NCBI GenBank assembly: GCA_025716855.1
Contig: JAIXMQ010000044.1
Coordinates: 1-64,000 of the forward strand
From: Pilaira anomala
Lineage: Eukaryota; Mucoromycota; Mucoromycetes; Mucorales; Mucoraceae
DNA: 64,000 nt
Reading direction: 5' to 3'
How positions within the stretch are numbered: the first letter of the stretch is position 1; each line of letters starts with the position of its first letter. The translations under genes and the position numbers were made by a program. The notes beneath the pieces were generated by a model. It had not been told where the DNA came from. It ran no database searches and saw nothing but the letters and a program-made list of their open reading frames with translations. Shown in pieces: positions 1 through 11,682 of this stretch.

Positions 1-1197
1 TGAAGAAGGAATTGAATCGGATTTAGGTCTACCTGATGGTGACGATGGTTGCCCTACAATTGACGAAATTACATTGGATGGTGCTCCAAATATTCGTACA
101 TTAGTTTCTGATGTATTTCTCGATAGTAAGTACATTTTATGCACATTGAGTATATTTCTTAATTACTCACCATACTTATAGTTCCTTTATACCTGACTAG
201 TAGATATCACGGTCAAATGATGAATATTGTTATAAAAGAAGTCAATCGCGTCTATAAGCTATTTATTGAAAGGAACCCATATTTTTTAAAGAACCATGGA
301 CAAGTATCTATTTTAGCACATTCCCTTGGCGTAAGTAAAAACCCTATGTACTTGTATATCATAGCGGCTCATTTATTTTTATTCAAGTCCTTATTAGCTT
401 TTGATATCCTTGCCGCTCAACCCTTTACCGATACCCAATTATCCAATGTAAATACCACTGCAGCAGTAACTGAAAAACGATCGGCAACATTAGATTTCCC
501 TGTCAAGAACTTCTTTGCGATTGGATCACCACTAGGTATGATTATGATTTTGAGAGGACATAAGATGGTCTCTCGCAAGACTTTAGAGAACGCAGCCACA
601 ACCAGCAATCATACCGTTCCTGCATTTCTCGATAAATCTGCACCTGTTTCATTTGTGTATCCAGCCACTGACAATATCTATAATATCTTTCATAAATCGG
701 ATCCAGTTGCTTATCGTTTAGAGCCACTGGTTGTTCGTCATTATGGTACTAAATTAAAGCCATTTCCAATTCCATATATCAAGGGAGGTCTCAAGAGTGT
801 ATTGGATCATGGGTATAATGTCACGCATGATTTTGCAAACCGTGCAGGTGCAATGTTTGAATCAATTCGGTCCAATATCACAGATAACTTGATCATGCGA
901 GGATTAGGATTTTCTAAACCAGTAGATGAGGGTGCCTATCCAGGTTCAGAACTTCAACATCGATCCAATTCCGATCCATCGATACTCGCTTCTCGTGCCG
1001 AGGCAAAAAGTGCTGCTAAATTAAAATTGTTGAATCCAAGCGGTAGACTCGATTTTTATTTGCAGGAAGGATTACTGGAAAATACGTATATTAGTGCATT
1101 GAGTGTTCATATGTCGTATTGGCAAGATGTGGATGTTGCTGGTTTTCTTACTCGAGAAGTCTATAAAAATCAACAGCTTGAACAAGAACAGAATTAA
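1..1197 (+). CDS. DDHD-domain phospholipase (3' part, 5' truncated by window edge)
   Basis: Predicted intracellular phospholipase A1 of the DDHD/SEC23IP family, which acts on phospholipids at ER/Golgi or mitochondrial membranes. Exons read as 1-125, 182-330 and 388-1197, with GT-AG introns 126-181 and 331-387. After splicing, the lipase block reads VSILAHSLGS followed by LLAFDILA, so the nucleophile serine lies in an HSLG box. The residue before the His is Ala, where animal relatives usually have Gly. The C-terminal half is the DDHD domain: a FFAIGSPLGM strand, a SDPVAYRLEPL metal-site-like block, and a GRLDFYLQ...HMSYWQ end typical of the family. The second intron is 57 bp, a multiple of three, with no stop, so an unspliced reading frame also runs through it. 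The 5' part, including the start codon, lies outside the window. Confidence 0.9.
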
Positions 1198-1274
1198 AGA
1201 ATAATAATAATAAAAATAAAAATTTGTATATTTTATTTATTTTAAAAAATAATACAACGTCCTCTTTCTTTCAT

Positions 1275-1751
1275 TTATACAGTGGGTTCTTCTTTAGTTA
1301 ATGGTGCAGGGTTTTCGGGATCATACATCTTTGGTAAATTCAAACCAACACGATTAGCTGAAAGTTCAATTCTTCTCTTTTGTTCCATAACAATTGCTGA
1401 ATATAACGCACGCAATTCCTATAGATATTTATTATTATTATTAGCATGAGAGAAACGATCGTGTCGCTTTAGATCCAGTTACCTTGTGTTTTCTAGAACT
1501 GGTTAAAAAGGTCAAAACATTTTCAGCATTGATATTTAAAGCAGCAATCTTGGAAGGATCTTGGATCTTTTGGTTGTTACGGTAAATACTCTTTAACTCT
1601 TTTACAAAGGTTGGGTTATTAGCACCTTTGGTATACTAAAATAAAGTGTTTTAATAACGTATTCTCTTTCTTTCTTTCTTTTTGTTTATACCTGTGTGTT
1701 CACTTCTCTTAATAATTGGCGATATACTGCTAAGCTTCTAGGTACAGACAT
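1275..1751 (-). CDS. FMC1: FMC1-like LYR-family mitochondrial assembly protein
   Basis: Small (118 aa) LYR-family protein. In yeast, Fmc1 is a matrix factor supporting F1-ATPase assembly with Atp12. Exons on the minus strand are 1751-1692, 1635-1483 and 1418-1275, with clean GT-AG introns and phase 0 throughout. The N-terminus MSVPRSLAVYRQLLRE carries the LYR-type motif (YRQLLR). The conserved C-terminal block SANRVGLNLPKMYDP matches the SAGLVGLKLP-type end of FMC1 proteins. It is convergent with the DDHD phospholipase, whose stop lies 78 bp from this one. No separate mitochondrial presequence is visible, which is normal for LYR proteins. Confidence 0.8.
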
Positions 1752-3228
1752 TTTTATGGTGTTTTTTTTTGGAAAGAGTTAAAAAAAGAAAAAAATTCTA
1801 CTTGACATGGATTGCTGTTGTAATTCAAAGGCAGAGACGCTTCATTCAGCGGCTTTTTAACTCTATTATCTTGAAATGACACTTTTACAGGTCTGGTGTA
1901 ATCAACTTGCTTGTTTCATACATGGAGAAATTAACTATTATATAATCAGCATGTAAATTTGTAAGAATGTTCATTAGTCTAACAGATTACTTCGAACTTG
2001 TTACTTGATGGCTTTGAAGGAATACTCTTTTCCCTCTACAAAATTCTTTAGGAAGTTTACAAGGTTTTGTTTAGCTTTTGCACTTGGATCTTCACTTTCG
2101 TGTTATAAACATTAGACATATCATAGTCATTATATATATATCCATAACTTTAAATTTAAAATAGTTTTAAAAATACGTTTTTATCTCTTCTTGTTATTAT
2201 CATGGTATAAATGCTTTGTAAAGAGACCAAATCCTTTCTCCTGTCACATCACTTAGAAAGCTTATATAGCAACATGAACTGACGTTTATATTTCATGTGA
2301 CCAGTAAAAACAAAGTAAGTAAAATATATATATTTTTTTTATTGGCGTCATTTTTGGATTCCTAATATTACAGTAAGAGCTCTCATACTTAAATATCAAG
2401 AAGTATATTTTTTTGCATCTCAAGTTGGTCTTTGTTTTTTTTTAAAAACATACGTTAACGTTGAAGCCAAAAAACCTACACACATGGAAAATACAAGGAA
2501 GTTGATTGATCTAATCTTAAATAGACCACGGGAGTGAACATAACAATAAGGTTAAGATTATTATAATACGTATGATAGATATGTATATATCATCACCCTA
2601 TAAATACACGCTATACCAACACGATCTAGTGTCATTTTCAAATGTGTATTTCTAAATAAATGTACATAATACCGTGCGTAAGAAATATACTTCACGTGCC
2701 CTCGCCCGCTCAGACTACAATGATACGCAATCTATATTGAGCTAATGACTTTTTTTTTTTCATAAAAGAAAAAAAAACAAGATAATAAAATACATTGTCT
2801 TTTTATTTATACTTTTATAAACACTAATAATTTGACAAATTGGTGGAATGTGTAGTCTTCCTTTTTTCTCATTTTGATAATTTAAATAAGCGCTAATTGA
2901 GTGTTACAAGTAAAAAAAAAATACAGGTACAATCTGCAAAATCTAATCAAATTATGTAAACTTAAACACCAGCTTATTTAAAGTTGTCATTCGTTGTTTT
3001 TGATTAGAAAGAGAACAAACATTAATCGCTTGCTATATAGCGATGATTTAATGCGCATAATCTAAACCAAATAACCTGTGACTGAGGAAATTCAATGAAA
3101 CTAAAAAAAAAAAAAGTTACCCCTATTTTTGGTGCTTTTATTTTGAAAATCATATAAAAAAACCTTATCCTAAATGTCTTTTTAATTCATTTTTCCTTTT
3201 CTTCCATCATACTGAACTGAAAAAAAAA
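1752..3228. other. Intergenic, no gene seen
   Basis: About 1.5 kb of AT-rich sequence with many stops in all frames, short A/T runs and no tRNA-like boxes. It separates two divergently transcribed genes and presumably carries both promoters. An A-rich run (3221-3229) directly precedes the ATG of the downstream gene. Confidence 0.6.
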
Positions 3229-6200
3229 ATGTCAGAGAATTCTGACCTAAAAAGACCACGTAATGCAGCACCAATTCCTGTGGGTAGATATCAAGGATTA
3301 TCACCACCCTACGATGAATATGTAGGATCTATTCCTACTGCATCGCCTTCTGTCTATAGTGAATTTAATGTGGTGTTAGATGATGGTACACTTCAAAAAA
3401 GAACAGTTTCTTTATCTACATTACCAGATGACGATATAGGAGATGAGTCTGGCGTAGAAGATAACGACCAAGAAGGAGAAGAAGATCAAGTGGATGAAAT
3501 TCATCAATATTATACATCTATTGAAAAGTTTAAACGATCGAGGTAAAATAAATAAACAAAAAAAAACAAAAAAATTTATTGTTCACATATTAACAAACAA
3601 TCATAAAAAAGACATCGTACGAGTCAAGAAACATTAGATGCATCTTCTACACCTTTATTACAAGACCAAAAAAATAAATCTTATGCCAGTATATTATCGC
3701 CACCACAATATGATATTGATTCGGCTACTTCAACGGAAGAAACAGATTCAGATAATTCTTTTAGTAAAAACAGATACAAAACATTACCGGTCAATGACAA
3801 TGAACATGATTCAAGAAAATCCAAACTATCCCTTTTTAGTCAATTGAAGACATCAGTTCGATTAACGCCACAGCATCGACTTGTGTTAAAATGTAGTTTT
3901 GCCTATATTTTGGGTTGCCTATTCACTTTTGTACCTCAATTAAATGCTTTAATTGGATATAATCATGTTTCAAGTCATCTTGTCGCTACTGCTACTGTCT
4001 TCTTTAACCCTGCTAAATCATTAGGTGGTATGGTAGAAGCTGCCATGTACGGTTGGGGATATGTTCTCTTTGCATTATTAGTTTGTTTCGGTTCCATGAC
4101 TACAACAGATTACTTTGTAGATAAAAATCTATTTATTGTAGCTCACACTATCTCTTTGGGATTTTGGTTAACTGGTTCCACTTTTATTGTTTCCTTTTTG
4201 AAAGCTCATTGGAACAAACCACCAGTTGCAACAGGTAAACAAATAGAAAAAAATATTGTTTTTGTTTTATCTGTAATTATTTATCCCTCTTTATTTTCCC
4301 TCTCTCTCTTATATGTATATTTAGCCTCAAGTTTATGTTTCATCATCATCTTTATCATTGTTGTCCGTGAAGGTTCTGCTAATCGTGGAGAATTTGATAC
4401 AACCCGTATTCAACAAATTGTATCTGCTGTTGCAACAGGTACACTTATTACTATCTCATGTTGTATCTTATTTTGGCCTGTCTCTGCAAGTAAAAAATTA
4501 AAGTAAGTAAATTTTCCTTAAATAAACTTTATTTATTCAAAACTCTAAAATATGACATGTAGGAAAGACCTTGAAGCAACTCTAATGTCGTACAAGGTTC
4601 TTTTGAAACTGTTGACTAAAACATTCCTGTTGGACGATGATTTACCCGAATTCACTGCAAATAGTTCATTACGCACTGCCATTGATTCCCATCGGGCCAG
4701 TTTCATATCACTTCAAAAATCATTAACTGAAGCCAAATTAGAAGTAGTCTGGAACGCCGAAATGCGAGGTTGTGCAAATGAATACGATGCTGTTGTCAAA
4801 AGTATGCAAAGACTAGCTCAATCCGTAGGTGGATTACGAAGTAGTTGTGGTCTTCAATTCGAGCTATTACAAGAAACCAGCAAAAAGTCAAGAAAAGGTC
4901 CTAAAAAGTCAAAGACTGAGACTTGGAACATTAAAGCCGATCATCATCGTCGGAAGTTAGAAGGTGAGATGAAACGACAAAGACAACAACAAAATGCGGA
5001 AGAAGATCCTTATATGAAATTACCAAACCACAGTAGTCATGCGGACCAGGAAGATGCAACCCTAACCGAATTCATTCACACGATTCGGCAACCTCTCAAG
5101 TCACTTGCCTATACTTGCAAACAAACTATTATTCATCTTCAAGTTGGGTTTTCTGATCAGCCCAGAACTGGTCCTGCAGACGAAACCTTAAAAAATAACC
5201 TAATTAAGGCAATTGCTCTTTTTGAAGTATCTCAACGTCAAGCAGTAAAGAGGTTAAATCGTCATCGTGGACATCACCATGAGTTTGAGAACTATGCTCC
5301 CAAGGAAGACGTCTTTCTGGTTTATTTTTTTGTATTTAATATGATTGAATTTGCAAGAGAATTAATATGTTTAGTTGAATCTGTTCAAGCACTTTCGGAA
5401 GCAAAAGAAAAGAAACGAACCCTTTGGGCTCTCATGACCCATTTTTTTCAAACCCTAAAGTTTAAAAAATCAAACGGTAAACACAATACTTTTGTGCCAA
5501 ACGAAAGACATAAAATGAATACATTGCATACTCCTGTACCCAAGACCAAATGGAGACAAATGGTTTTAAAAGTATGGCGTACTTTTTCTTTATTTAAACT
5601 TCAAAAGATGCGATATGCCACCAAAGCAACCATTGCAGTATTAATCGTAGCTGTCTTTGCTTTCTTGCCTTCTACCAGTAGTTGGTTTCGCCAATGGAGA
5701 ATGGAATGGGCTTTAATTACTGTAAGTACATAAATTAAATTATTTGTTTATTTATTTATATACTAAATCGTAAATGAAAAAGTTAATGGTGGTCATGACA
5801 CCAACTGTGGGAGGTACAAATCTGGTAGCTATCTATCGTATTTATTCTACCGTATTAGGATGTTTTGTAGCCATGTGCCTTTATTTATTATTTCCCGACA
5901 ATATGTATCTGCTGATCCTTTCCACCTGGTTATTCTCTATACCCAATTTTTGGATTATCTTGCATCATAAACATGGTAAATTCGGACAATTTACTCTTTT
6001 AGCTTATAACCTAGTTATGTTGAATAAGTACAATGATCGTGAAACGCACCGAATTGAAGTCACTCATCTAGCACTGCAACGATGTCTTTCTATTTTGGTC
6101 GGCGTCATTTTTGGTTTATTTGCTACTGCTTATGTATGGCCTTATGAAGCACGCGTTGAATTACGTAAAGGTCTATCTGATTTCTTACTACGGTTAGCAT

Positions 6201-6981
6201 GGTTATACCAAAAATTAGTTTCGGTTTATTCAGAGCGACCCGATGCAGAAGGTCTGTTACCTGAAGGAGGAAAAGACGTCATGGCATCAGGTCATTCTAA
6301 AAGACAACAAATGAGTCAAGTTTTTATGGATCTAGAACTAGGTTTACAACGGACTTTGTTAGAATTAACAGACTTGCTGAAACAGACACCAAATGAGCCG
6401 AGATTAAAAGGTGCTTTCCCGGTTGAGACCTATAGTAAAGTGTTGGCTTCCTGTCAAAATATTACAGATAAATTTGCTTCAATGCGAACTGTGATATTAA
6501 AGGACGCCTGGTTTGAAGATGTTCAATTAGACTTCATTGTACCTGTCAGTAAAGAGCGAAAGGAGATGGTAGGCAATGTTTTGCTTTATTTTTATATTTT
6601 GGCCTCTGCTATGCGACTCAAGACACCTTTACCGCCTTATTTACCTCCTGCAAGAAAAGCTTGGGAGTCACTAATTTTGAGATTGCGTCAGTTACCGGTC
6701 GTACAATCAAAGAAGCTATTAGAAAAGGATCATGTTTATCTATTCTATTATGCTTACGTTACAGTTTTGGAAGACATTATTCGTGAATTAGATAAGGTAA
6801 TGTGTTGACTCTTTTCTTTCTTTATTAATTAATAGGTTTATTCATTTTTTATCTAATATATATATAGTTGGGAGAGAATATGACGTTATTATTCGGAGCT
6901 ATCGTCCCTGAAGATCAATGGGAAAGCTTATTTGCAGTATGGGATGTCGAGAGTAATGTGAAATCAATAAATATTGAATAA
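3229..6981 (+). CDS. BRE4/FUSC (ArAE)-like multi-pass membrane transporter
   Basis: A 1,133-aa polytopic membrane protein of the fungal BRE4 / aromatic acid exporter-like (FUSC) group. Yeast Bre4 affects brefeldin A sensitivity; the substrates are not known. Six exons: 3229-3542, 3612-4234, 4325-4502, 4563-5721, 5783-6796 and 6868-6981, all GT-AG and summing to 1,134 codons. An acidic, low-complexity cytosolic N-terminus of about 220 aa precedes a first hydrophobic bundle (for example YILGCLFTFVPQLNALIGY). A long charged cytosolic region follows, then a second bundle starting ATIAVLIVAVFAFLPS, with the signature MTPTVGGTNLVAIYR. That block (PTVGGT) resembles the FUSC family core. Intron 4235-4324 is 90 bp and stop-free, so an unspliced reading would insert a false hydrophobic segment. 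Confidence 0.82.
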
Positions 6982-7035
6982 ATTATTATAATAAAAAAAT
7001 GTCGTCTAAAAAAAATTATATAAATGGTATTTTCA

Positions 7036-7966
7036 TTATTCCTGAATACTAGCAAAACTATCTTCACGAGGAGGTTCTAAGTGTAAAGCCGTCATCAAGT
7101 CTTCAGGCGTATTAATAGTTGCTGTTTCCGAACTAGTTTGAGGCTCACGCACAACGTAGTATATACAGATTTGTTCTTTATCACTTAGATTCTTTTCTGC
7201 TTTGACTTCAAATCCAAACTTTTGAAACCAACCTAAGTACTTATTTCCCCAAATTTCTGCAAACACCGGTAATTGAACTTCATCAGCTTTTTTCAATACA
7301 TATTTTAATAAGTGAGTACCGACATGATGCCCTCTTTCCGCGGGCAAGACACCAATAAAGTTGACTGAAAGATGATCACGGCCAGCCATAATTACCTTCT
7401 TCATTTTAGCAAGGTGACGATGATGAACTAGTGTTGCACGCTATAAGATATTATTTTAGTTCCTTGTGTTCCTTCTTTTCTTTCTAAATACTACAACGCT
7501 TACCATAGTTGCTATCCCGCCCAAGGTACCCCAAAGTCTTCGTTTTCCCATTACATTACCTACCGAGAGTACTTCACTGTGTCCTTCAGACCATAACAAA
7601 ACACCTTTACAACCATTCATTTGAATGGCGAACTCTCGACTTTCACTTGCGGATGTTCGAATGAGCACTTTAAAAATATCTTGATAAATAACTGCCTTTT
7701 TCGAGTCCTCCTTGATAGCACCTGTTATCCAGTTCAGTAGAATATTGTCTGCATATGCCTCACTTAAAGTATAAGCTGCTTCTTTGTCCGCCTCTAATTG
7801 TTTGTTTATAAATGTTAATATAAAATCGTGACAACAAATTTTTTTAATTGTGTTTACTTTTAATAATAGGTCGAATATTTATATACGGTTCTTGTGTATC
7901 CACTGTCAAACGACGACTTAATCGATGTTCTTTCTTTTTATTTACATCCAAGGTCTTTCCAGCCAT
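7036..7966 (-). CDS. GNAT-family N-acetyltransferase
   Basis: A 267-aa acetyl-CoA-dependent N-acetyltransferase; the substrate is unknown. Exons are 7966-7858, 7793-7504 and 7440-7036, with introns GT-AG and the frame kept. The start is the first ATG (MAGKTLDVNKKKEHR). The GNAT fold shows best in the last exon: a beta-strand with GVLPAERGHHVGTHLL, matching the acetyl-CoA pyrophosphate loop (R-G-x-x-V-G), then PVFAEIWGNKYLGWFQKFGF, a typical C-terminal strand and helix. The tail after about residue 240 is acidic and not part of the fold. The gene is convergent with the BRE4-like gene, whose stop lies 54 bp away. Confidence 0.82.
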
Positions 7967-8134
7967 TTTTTTTAAAAAAAAAACTTAAGTTTTGATATAA
8001 AGAGAAGGAAAAGGTTTTTTTTTTTTTTAATTGCGAAACCCAAGTCTTTAAAAAAATCTAAAAGAGTATTCACCTTTTGCCAAAATGTCGCGCTTTTAAA
8101 TAAAACAGTGTCGTGCTTTTCAAAAAAAAAAAAA

Positions 8135-8520
8135 AATATGTCGCAAGGCAGTCATCAAAACTTCTAGTGGAATAGCGTCCAAACCCTTCAAAAGATGACT
8201 GGGCAACTTGGTTGCTGGCATCTGCAATTATTTGAGGAATAGTATCTTTTTTAAGTACAAACTTCCTTTTCACACTACTCTTAACAACAGACCAAAATTG
8301 CTCTATTGGGTTGAGTTCTGGAGATTAAGGTGGCAAGTAAATGCACTTATAGCCGCGCTCTTCAATCATCTCACCAATTATTTTACCTGTATGTATGGGC
8401 GCATTATCCATGATCAGATAATGTCCCTTCATTTCAGGAAATTCGTCCATCTCAGCAAGAACGTCCTTAATAAAATCGACATAGTGATTGGTTACCGTGC
8501 CCTTTGTTTTCTGCTTTCTA
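8135..8520 (-). pseudogene. Tc1/mariner-type DDE transposase fragment (dead)
   Basis: On the minus strand this reads as the C-terminal half of a Tc1/mariner (DD34E/IS630-like) transposase. GHYLIMDNAPIHTG holds the second catalytic Asp, and SPELNPIEQFW holds the catalytic Glu. A KSSVKRKF...SFEGFGRYS tail follows. An in-frame TAA at 8327-8325 replaces the Tyr normally found in the YSPELNP block, and the first catalytic Asp region is missing upstream. It is therefore a truncated, inactive remnant. I could not identify its terminal repeats. Confidence 0.82.
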
Positions 8521-8529
8521 TCACCGGCT

Positions 8530-9768
8530 AGCTTTCTTTTTTTTTGAAAATGGTATGGGCTTTCTCAAGCTGATCTTGATGAGGCCTTTAACAGAGCACG
8601 ATACTTTAATACAAATTAGAATAGCGATAGTTGGACTGAGCCGTAAGTTCTCGGGTCAGTTTTAAGAGCAGACAAGAAATTCAAGTCAGAAGTAAAAATA
8701 TACAGCCAGAAGTACAACAACATTATAAGAGGTGCCGGAAAGAGACATGTTATAAATTGAGTTTTATTATTATTGTAATAATTAGGATTATGCTAATATA
8801 TAAAAGTACACAGAACTCTCACAAATATACATACTACCACTGCTACAAGTAATTAGCAAATGCTTCACTAAACCATTAATAAACTAAAAATCAACTGTGG
8901 CCTTCATATTTTTCGGCGTGTGGCAATTAATAATACCATCAAAGTTTACGTTGCTTGAAGCTCTTCTTTTGTTCCCCCCCTTTACCAGAACATTGAAAGC
9001 AGTAGAAGTGACCAACCTTCTTCAGTTTATTAAGGCTCATTATAAATCCCGGTAAATCCTTCAGCGACATCGCTTTGTGAACGAGCACATTATATTCTCA
9101 TATCATTATCATATGCTCTCAACTTCCTTCTATTTTTCTCTACGACAAGTTTATCTACTCTGATTACTTAATTGGTTCTTTTATATAAATCACATCATCG
9201 TATTTATTCCTTTTATATTAATTATCAGGTACAGCAGCCAGTTACATTAACTTGGTTAATCTTCAGGAACTAGTTTATCCATGACAAGCAACGTGGGCAA
9301 ACTGATGGTCGAAACCTAGGTCAGGTTTCACTATTCATGCAACACCTCTTTAATTACTATTTTATTATATATACTAATATGCTTTTTATATCTTTTAATA
9401 AAGTTTAGTTTATTTTTTGCAGTCTGATTATTTAACCTTTGTCATATATTTTTATTGCACTTTATTTTCGTTTGTTCTATCTCATTAATAGCTCGAACAT
9501 CTCACATCGGCAACTTAAACTCCTCCAGTGCCACTATAACAACAGCACCTTCGACCCGATTAAAACACCCATGTACATACAGGCTGGGCCCTATTATATT
9601 GCGATATAACGTTAAGTTATACCAGAAAAGTAGAATTTTCTTCAAAAGTACAATATTATACAAAGAGCTATTAAAATATATTAAAATCGTGTTTTTAAAT
9701 GTGCAAGGACAGAAAGACTTACAGTATCTGGAATAAATCCCTGTTAATGAATAATTCTTTCTTTTTAA
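8530..9768. other. Intergenic, degenerate repeat-like sequence
   Basis: About 1.2 kb flanking the dead transposase. No reading frame gives a recognisable protein. Runs such as TATATAAAAGTACACAG near 8800 and AT-rich low-complexity stretches could be eroded mobile-element sequence, but I see no paired terminal repeats. I treat it as non-coding. Confidence 0.4.
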
Positions 9769-10510
9769 CTATTTTGAAAGACACTTCTTGGAACTCCCTA
9801 AAACGCTTAAAACACTCTGGGGGGTATCCTCATTAATTAGAATTGTACTTTTGAATTCTTCATCTTCGGTGAATACAAAAAGCAGCTTCTCTGTATTTTC
9901 CTCCTCTACATTGCTGCTAGACACTGCATTATTACCATTTATAATATTGGTATTATGATTATCAGCAGTGTCATTTGTTTCAGCAGTACTAGTGTTAGCA
10001 GCAGGTTCAGTAGGCGGAGAAAAAAAAGCATTGGGGATATCAGTATATGATGGACGAGCAGGCTGAATAGGATTATAAACAGCATTTGCTTCAATAGGGA
10101 CATGAGCAGTAGTTTCATCTGAGTTGGGTGGAGCTTTCTATCGTGCAAAAAAAAAAAGATATTTATTCAAAGTACCCCGAATTTTTCTTCTTGCAATTTA
10201 CCTTCAATAAATTGGCCTCCTTCTTACCACCGACTTTCAATAGAGTCGCTGAGACGCGACTTGTTTAAATGTTTGCAGTTCTTTGTACTTTGGTCTCTAT
10301 CCAGGCTTCTTCTATGTCTAATTTGATGCCTGGACTTCTCTTTCGATTGGGATGTTTAGATCTGAATGCTGCTTGAAATTTTCCTTGAAGGCTTTTTGTA
10401 GCATCAGTTGCAATATCAAATTGGGGGATATAAACCTTTACAGAACTTTGGTTTGCATCAACGTATGCTTTTAAAGTGGTTCGACCAGGAGTTTCCAAGT
10501 AGTCGGCCAT
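9769..10510 (-). pseudogene. Two-exon pseudogene of unknown family
   Basis: Not recognised. Exon 1 (10510-10202) starts MADYLETPGRTTLKAYVDAN and has good coding character, with a basic FRSKHPNRKRSPGIK stretch. At codon 82 it meets an in-frame TAA (10267-10265) and then stays open for 21 more codons to a GT donor. Exon 2 (10137-9769), after a GT-AG intron, begins KAPPNSDETT. It is rich in Asn/Thr/Ser and ends with an acidic segment (EEENTEKLLFVFTEDEEF) before TAG. Without the TAA, the two exons would give a protein of about 225 aa. It lies next to a MITE-like element and a dead transposase, so it may be a captured or element-linked gene that has decayed. A read-through or sequencing error is the alternative. 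Confidence 0.5.
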
Positions 10511-10525
10511 CCCTTAGGAAATATA

Positions 10526-10666
10526 CCGTACTTACTCTATTTAAGGCTAAAAAAAAATTCAGACTTTTGTGGCCTTAAATCGTAACATGGCCTTTTTTCT
10601 GACTTGAGAAAGTTAAATATGGCCAAAAATTTCAGAAAATTGCGGCCTTAAATAGAGCAGGTACTG
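10526..10666. mobile_element. 141-bp MITE-like element with Tc1/mariner-type inverted ends
   Basis: The two ends form an imperfect inverted repeat of about 21 bp. The left end reads CCGTACTTACTCTATTTAAGGC, and the reverse complement of the right end reads CAGTACCTGCTCTATTTAAGGC (3 mismatches). Both sides are bordered by TA dinucleotides (10524-10525 and 10667-10668), as expected for a Tc1/mariner TA target duplication. The similarity continues inward as AAGGC...TTTTGGCC blocks. There is no coding capacity. It sits 16 bp upstream of the pseudogene start. Confidence 0.65.
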
Positions 10667-10668
10667 TA

Positions 10669-11150
10669 AAGGTTTAGAACTTTAGCGATGTCTAATTTCA
10701 GGGAAGCATTACTTACTCTTGGAAATATCTGACATTTAGCAATACTTTAAAATAGAGATTTGGAAAGTAAGATGAATGAAGTGGGATTGAAGTTTGAATA
10801 ACTACTTAAGACGCGTAGCGGATTTTAAATTCCACGCATGATGACGACAATAATTTACACGTATTTTTCATTTAAACGAAACTTTCCAACTCTTCTTGTC
10901 AATCGCTTTAAATAGTATCATCAGTATTATTTGGAGACCTCGAATTGTAAGATGCAAGATGAGCACATTGGCATCTCCTGACTCTCCTAATCATTTGATT
11001 TAATGACTTGAAAGTAACTTTAAAAGAGATGATGCTCCGTTTTAAAATTATTTACTTATATATTTTATGCTCAAACCCAAATCATTTGTGTTATATAAAT
11101 GAATAGCGTAGTGTTTGACTAAAGAGCTCTTGAGAAGTGATATATTTCGA
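10669..11150. other. Intergenic, no gene seen
   Basis: AT-rich sequence between the MITE-like element and the direct-repeat family. No coding frame or RNA gene is recognisable. Confidence 0.5.
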
Positions 11151-11151
11151 G

Positions 11152-11640
11152 ATGAGCGTCGGCCCTTGGTGCTTTTGTTTGATTTAATTACTACATGTCC
11201 TCCACTCGGAAATAAAAGATAAGTCATGTTCATAGAGTTACTTTTGTCATATTTAATAACCTTTTTTTTTATTCTCTTTAGTTTTTTGACTCAGATAAAA
11301 AATCCTTCAAAAATAAGTTTCTCCATACTCTACAGTACAAGGTGAGCGTTAGCCCTTGTCTTTATCTGGATATAATGAAAGCAATCCGATTATAACGTGA
11401 GCTTAAAAACCGGGAGGCTGTAGCCGTTTTAGTTAGTACAAGGCGAGCGTTAGCCCTTGGTTCTCATTTGAAATCTGACTAAAACGTGAGCCTCAAAACC
11501 GGCGGAGGGAGCGTTTATTGGTACAAGGTGAGCGTTAGCCCTTGGTGCTTTTTGTTTGATTCTGATGTCGTCAACTCGGAAACAAAAGATAAGTCATGTT
11601 CATAGTTAGTTTTTGTCACATTTAATAACACTTTTTTTTT
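11152..11640. repeat. Direct-repeat family with GAGCGTTAGCCCTTG core
   Basis: Four copies of a core close to GTGAGCGTTAGCCCTTG lie at about 11152, 11342, 11442 and 11528. The last three are each preceded by TACAAGG, giving CAAGG...CCTTG ends that can pair. Units at 11336, 11437 and 11522 also share a second block near TAACGTGAGC...AAACCGG. The first and fourth copies share a longer region of about 105-115 bp (CCCTTGGTGCTTTT...CTCGGAAA...AAAAGATAAGTCATGTTCATAG). The structure suggests copies of a repetitive element rather than a gene. Confidence 0.7.
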
Positions 11641-11682
11641 TTTTTTTTTTTTTTTGCGCATAAGATATCTTTCAATAAAATA

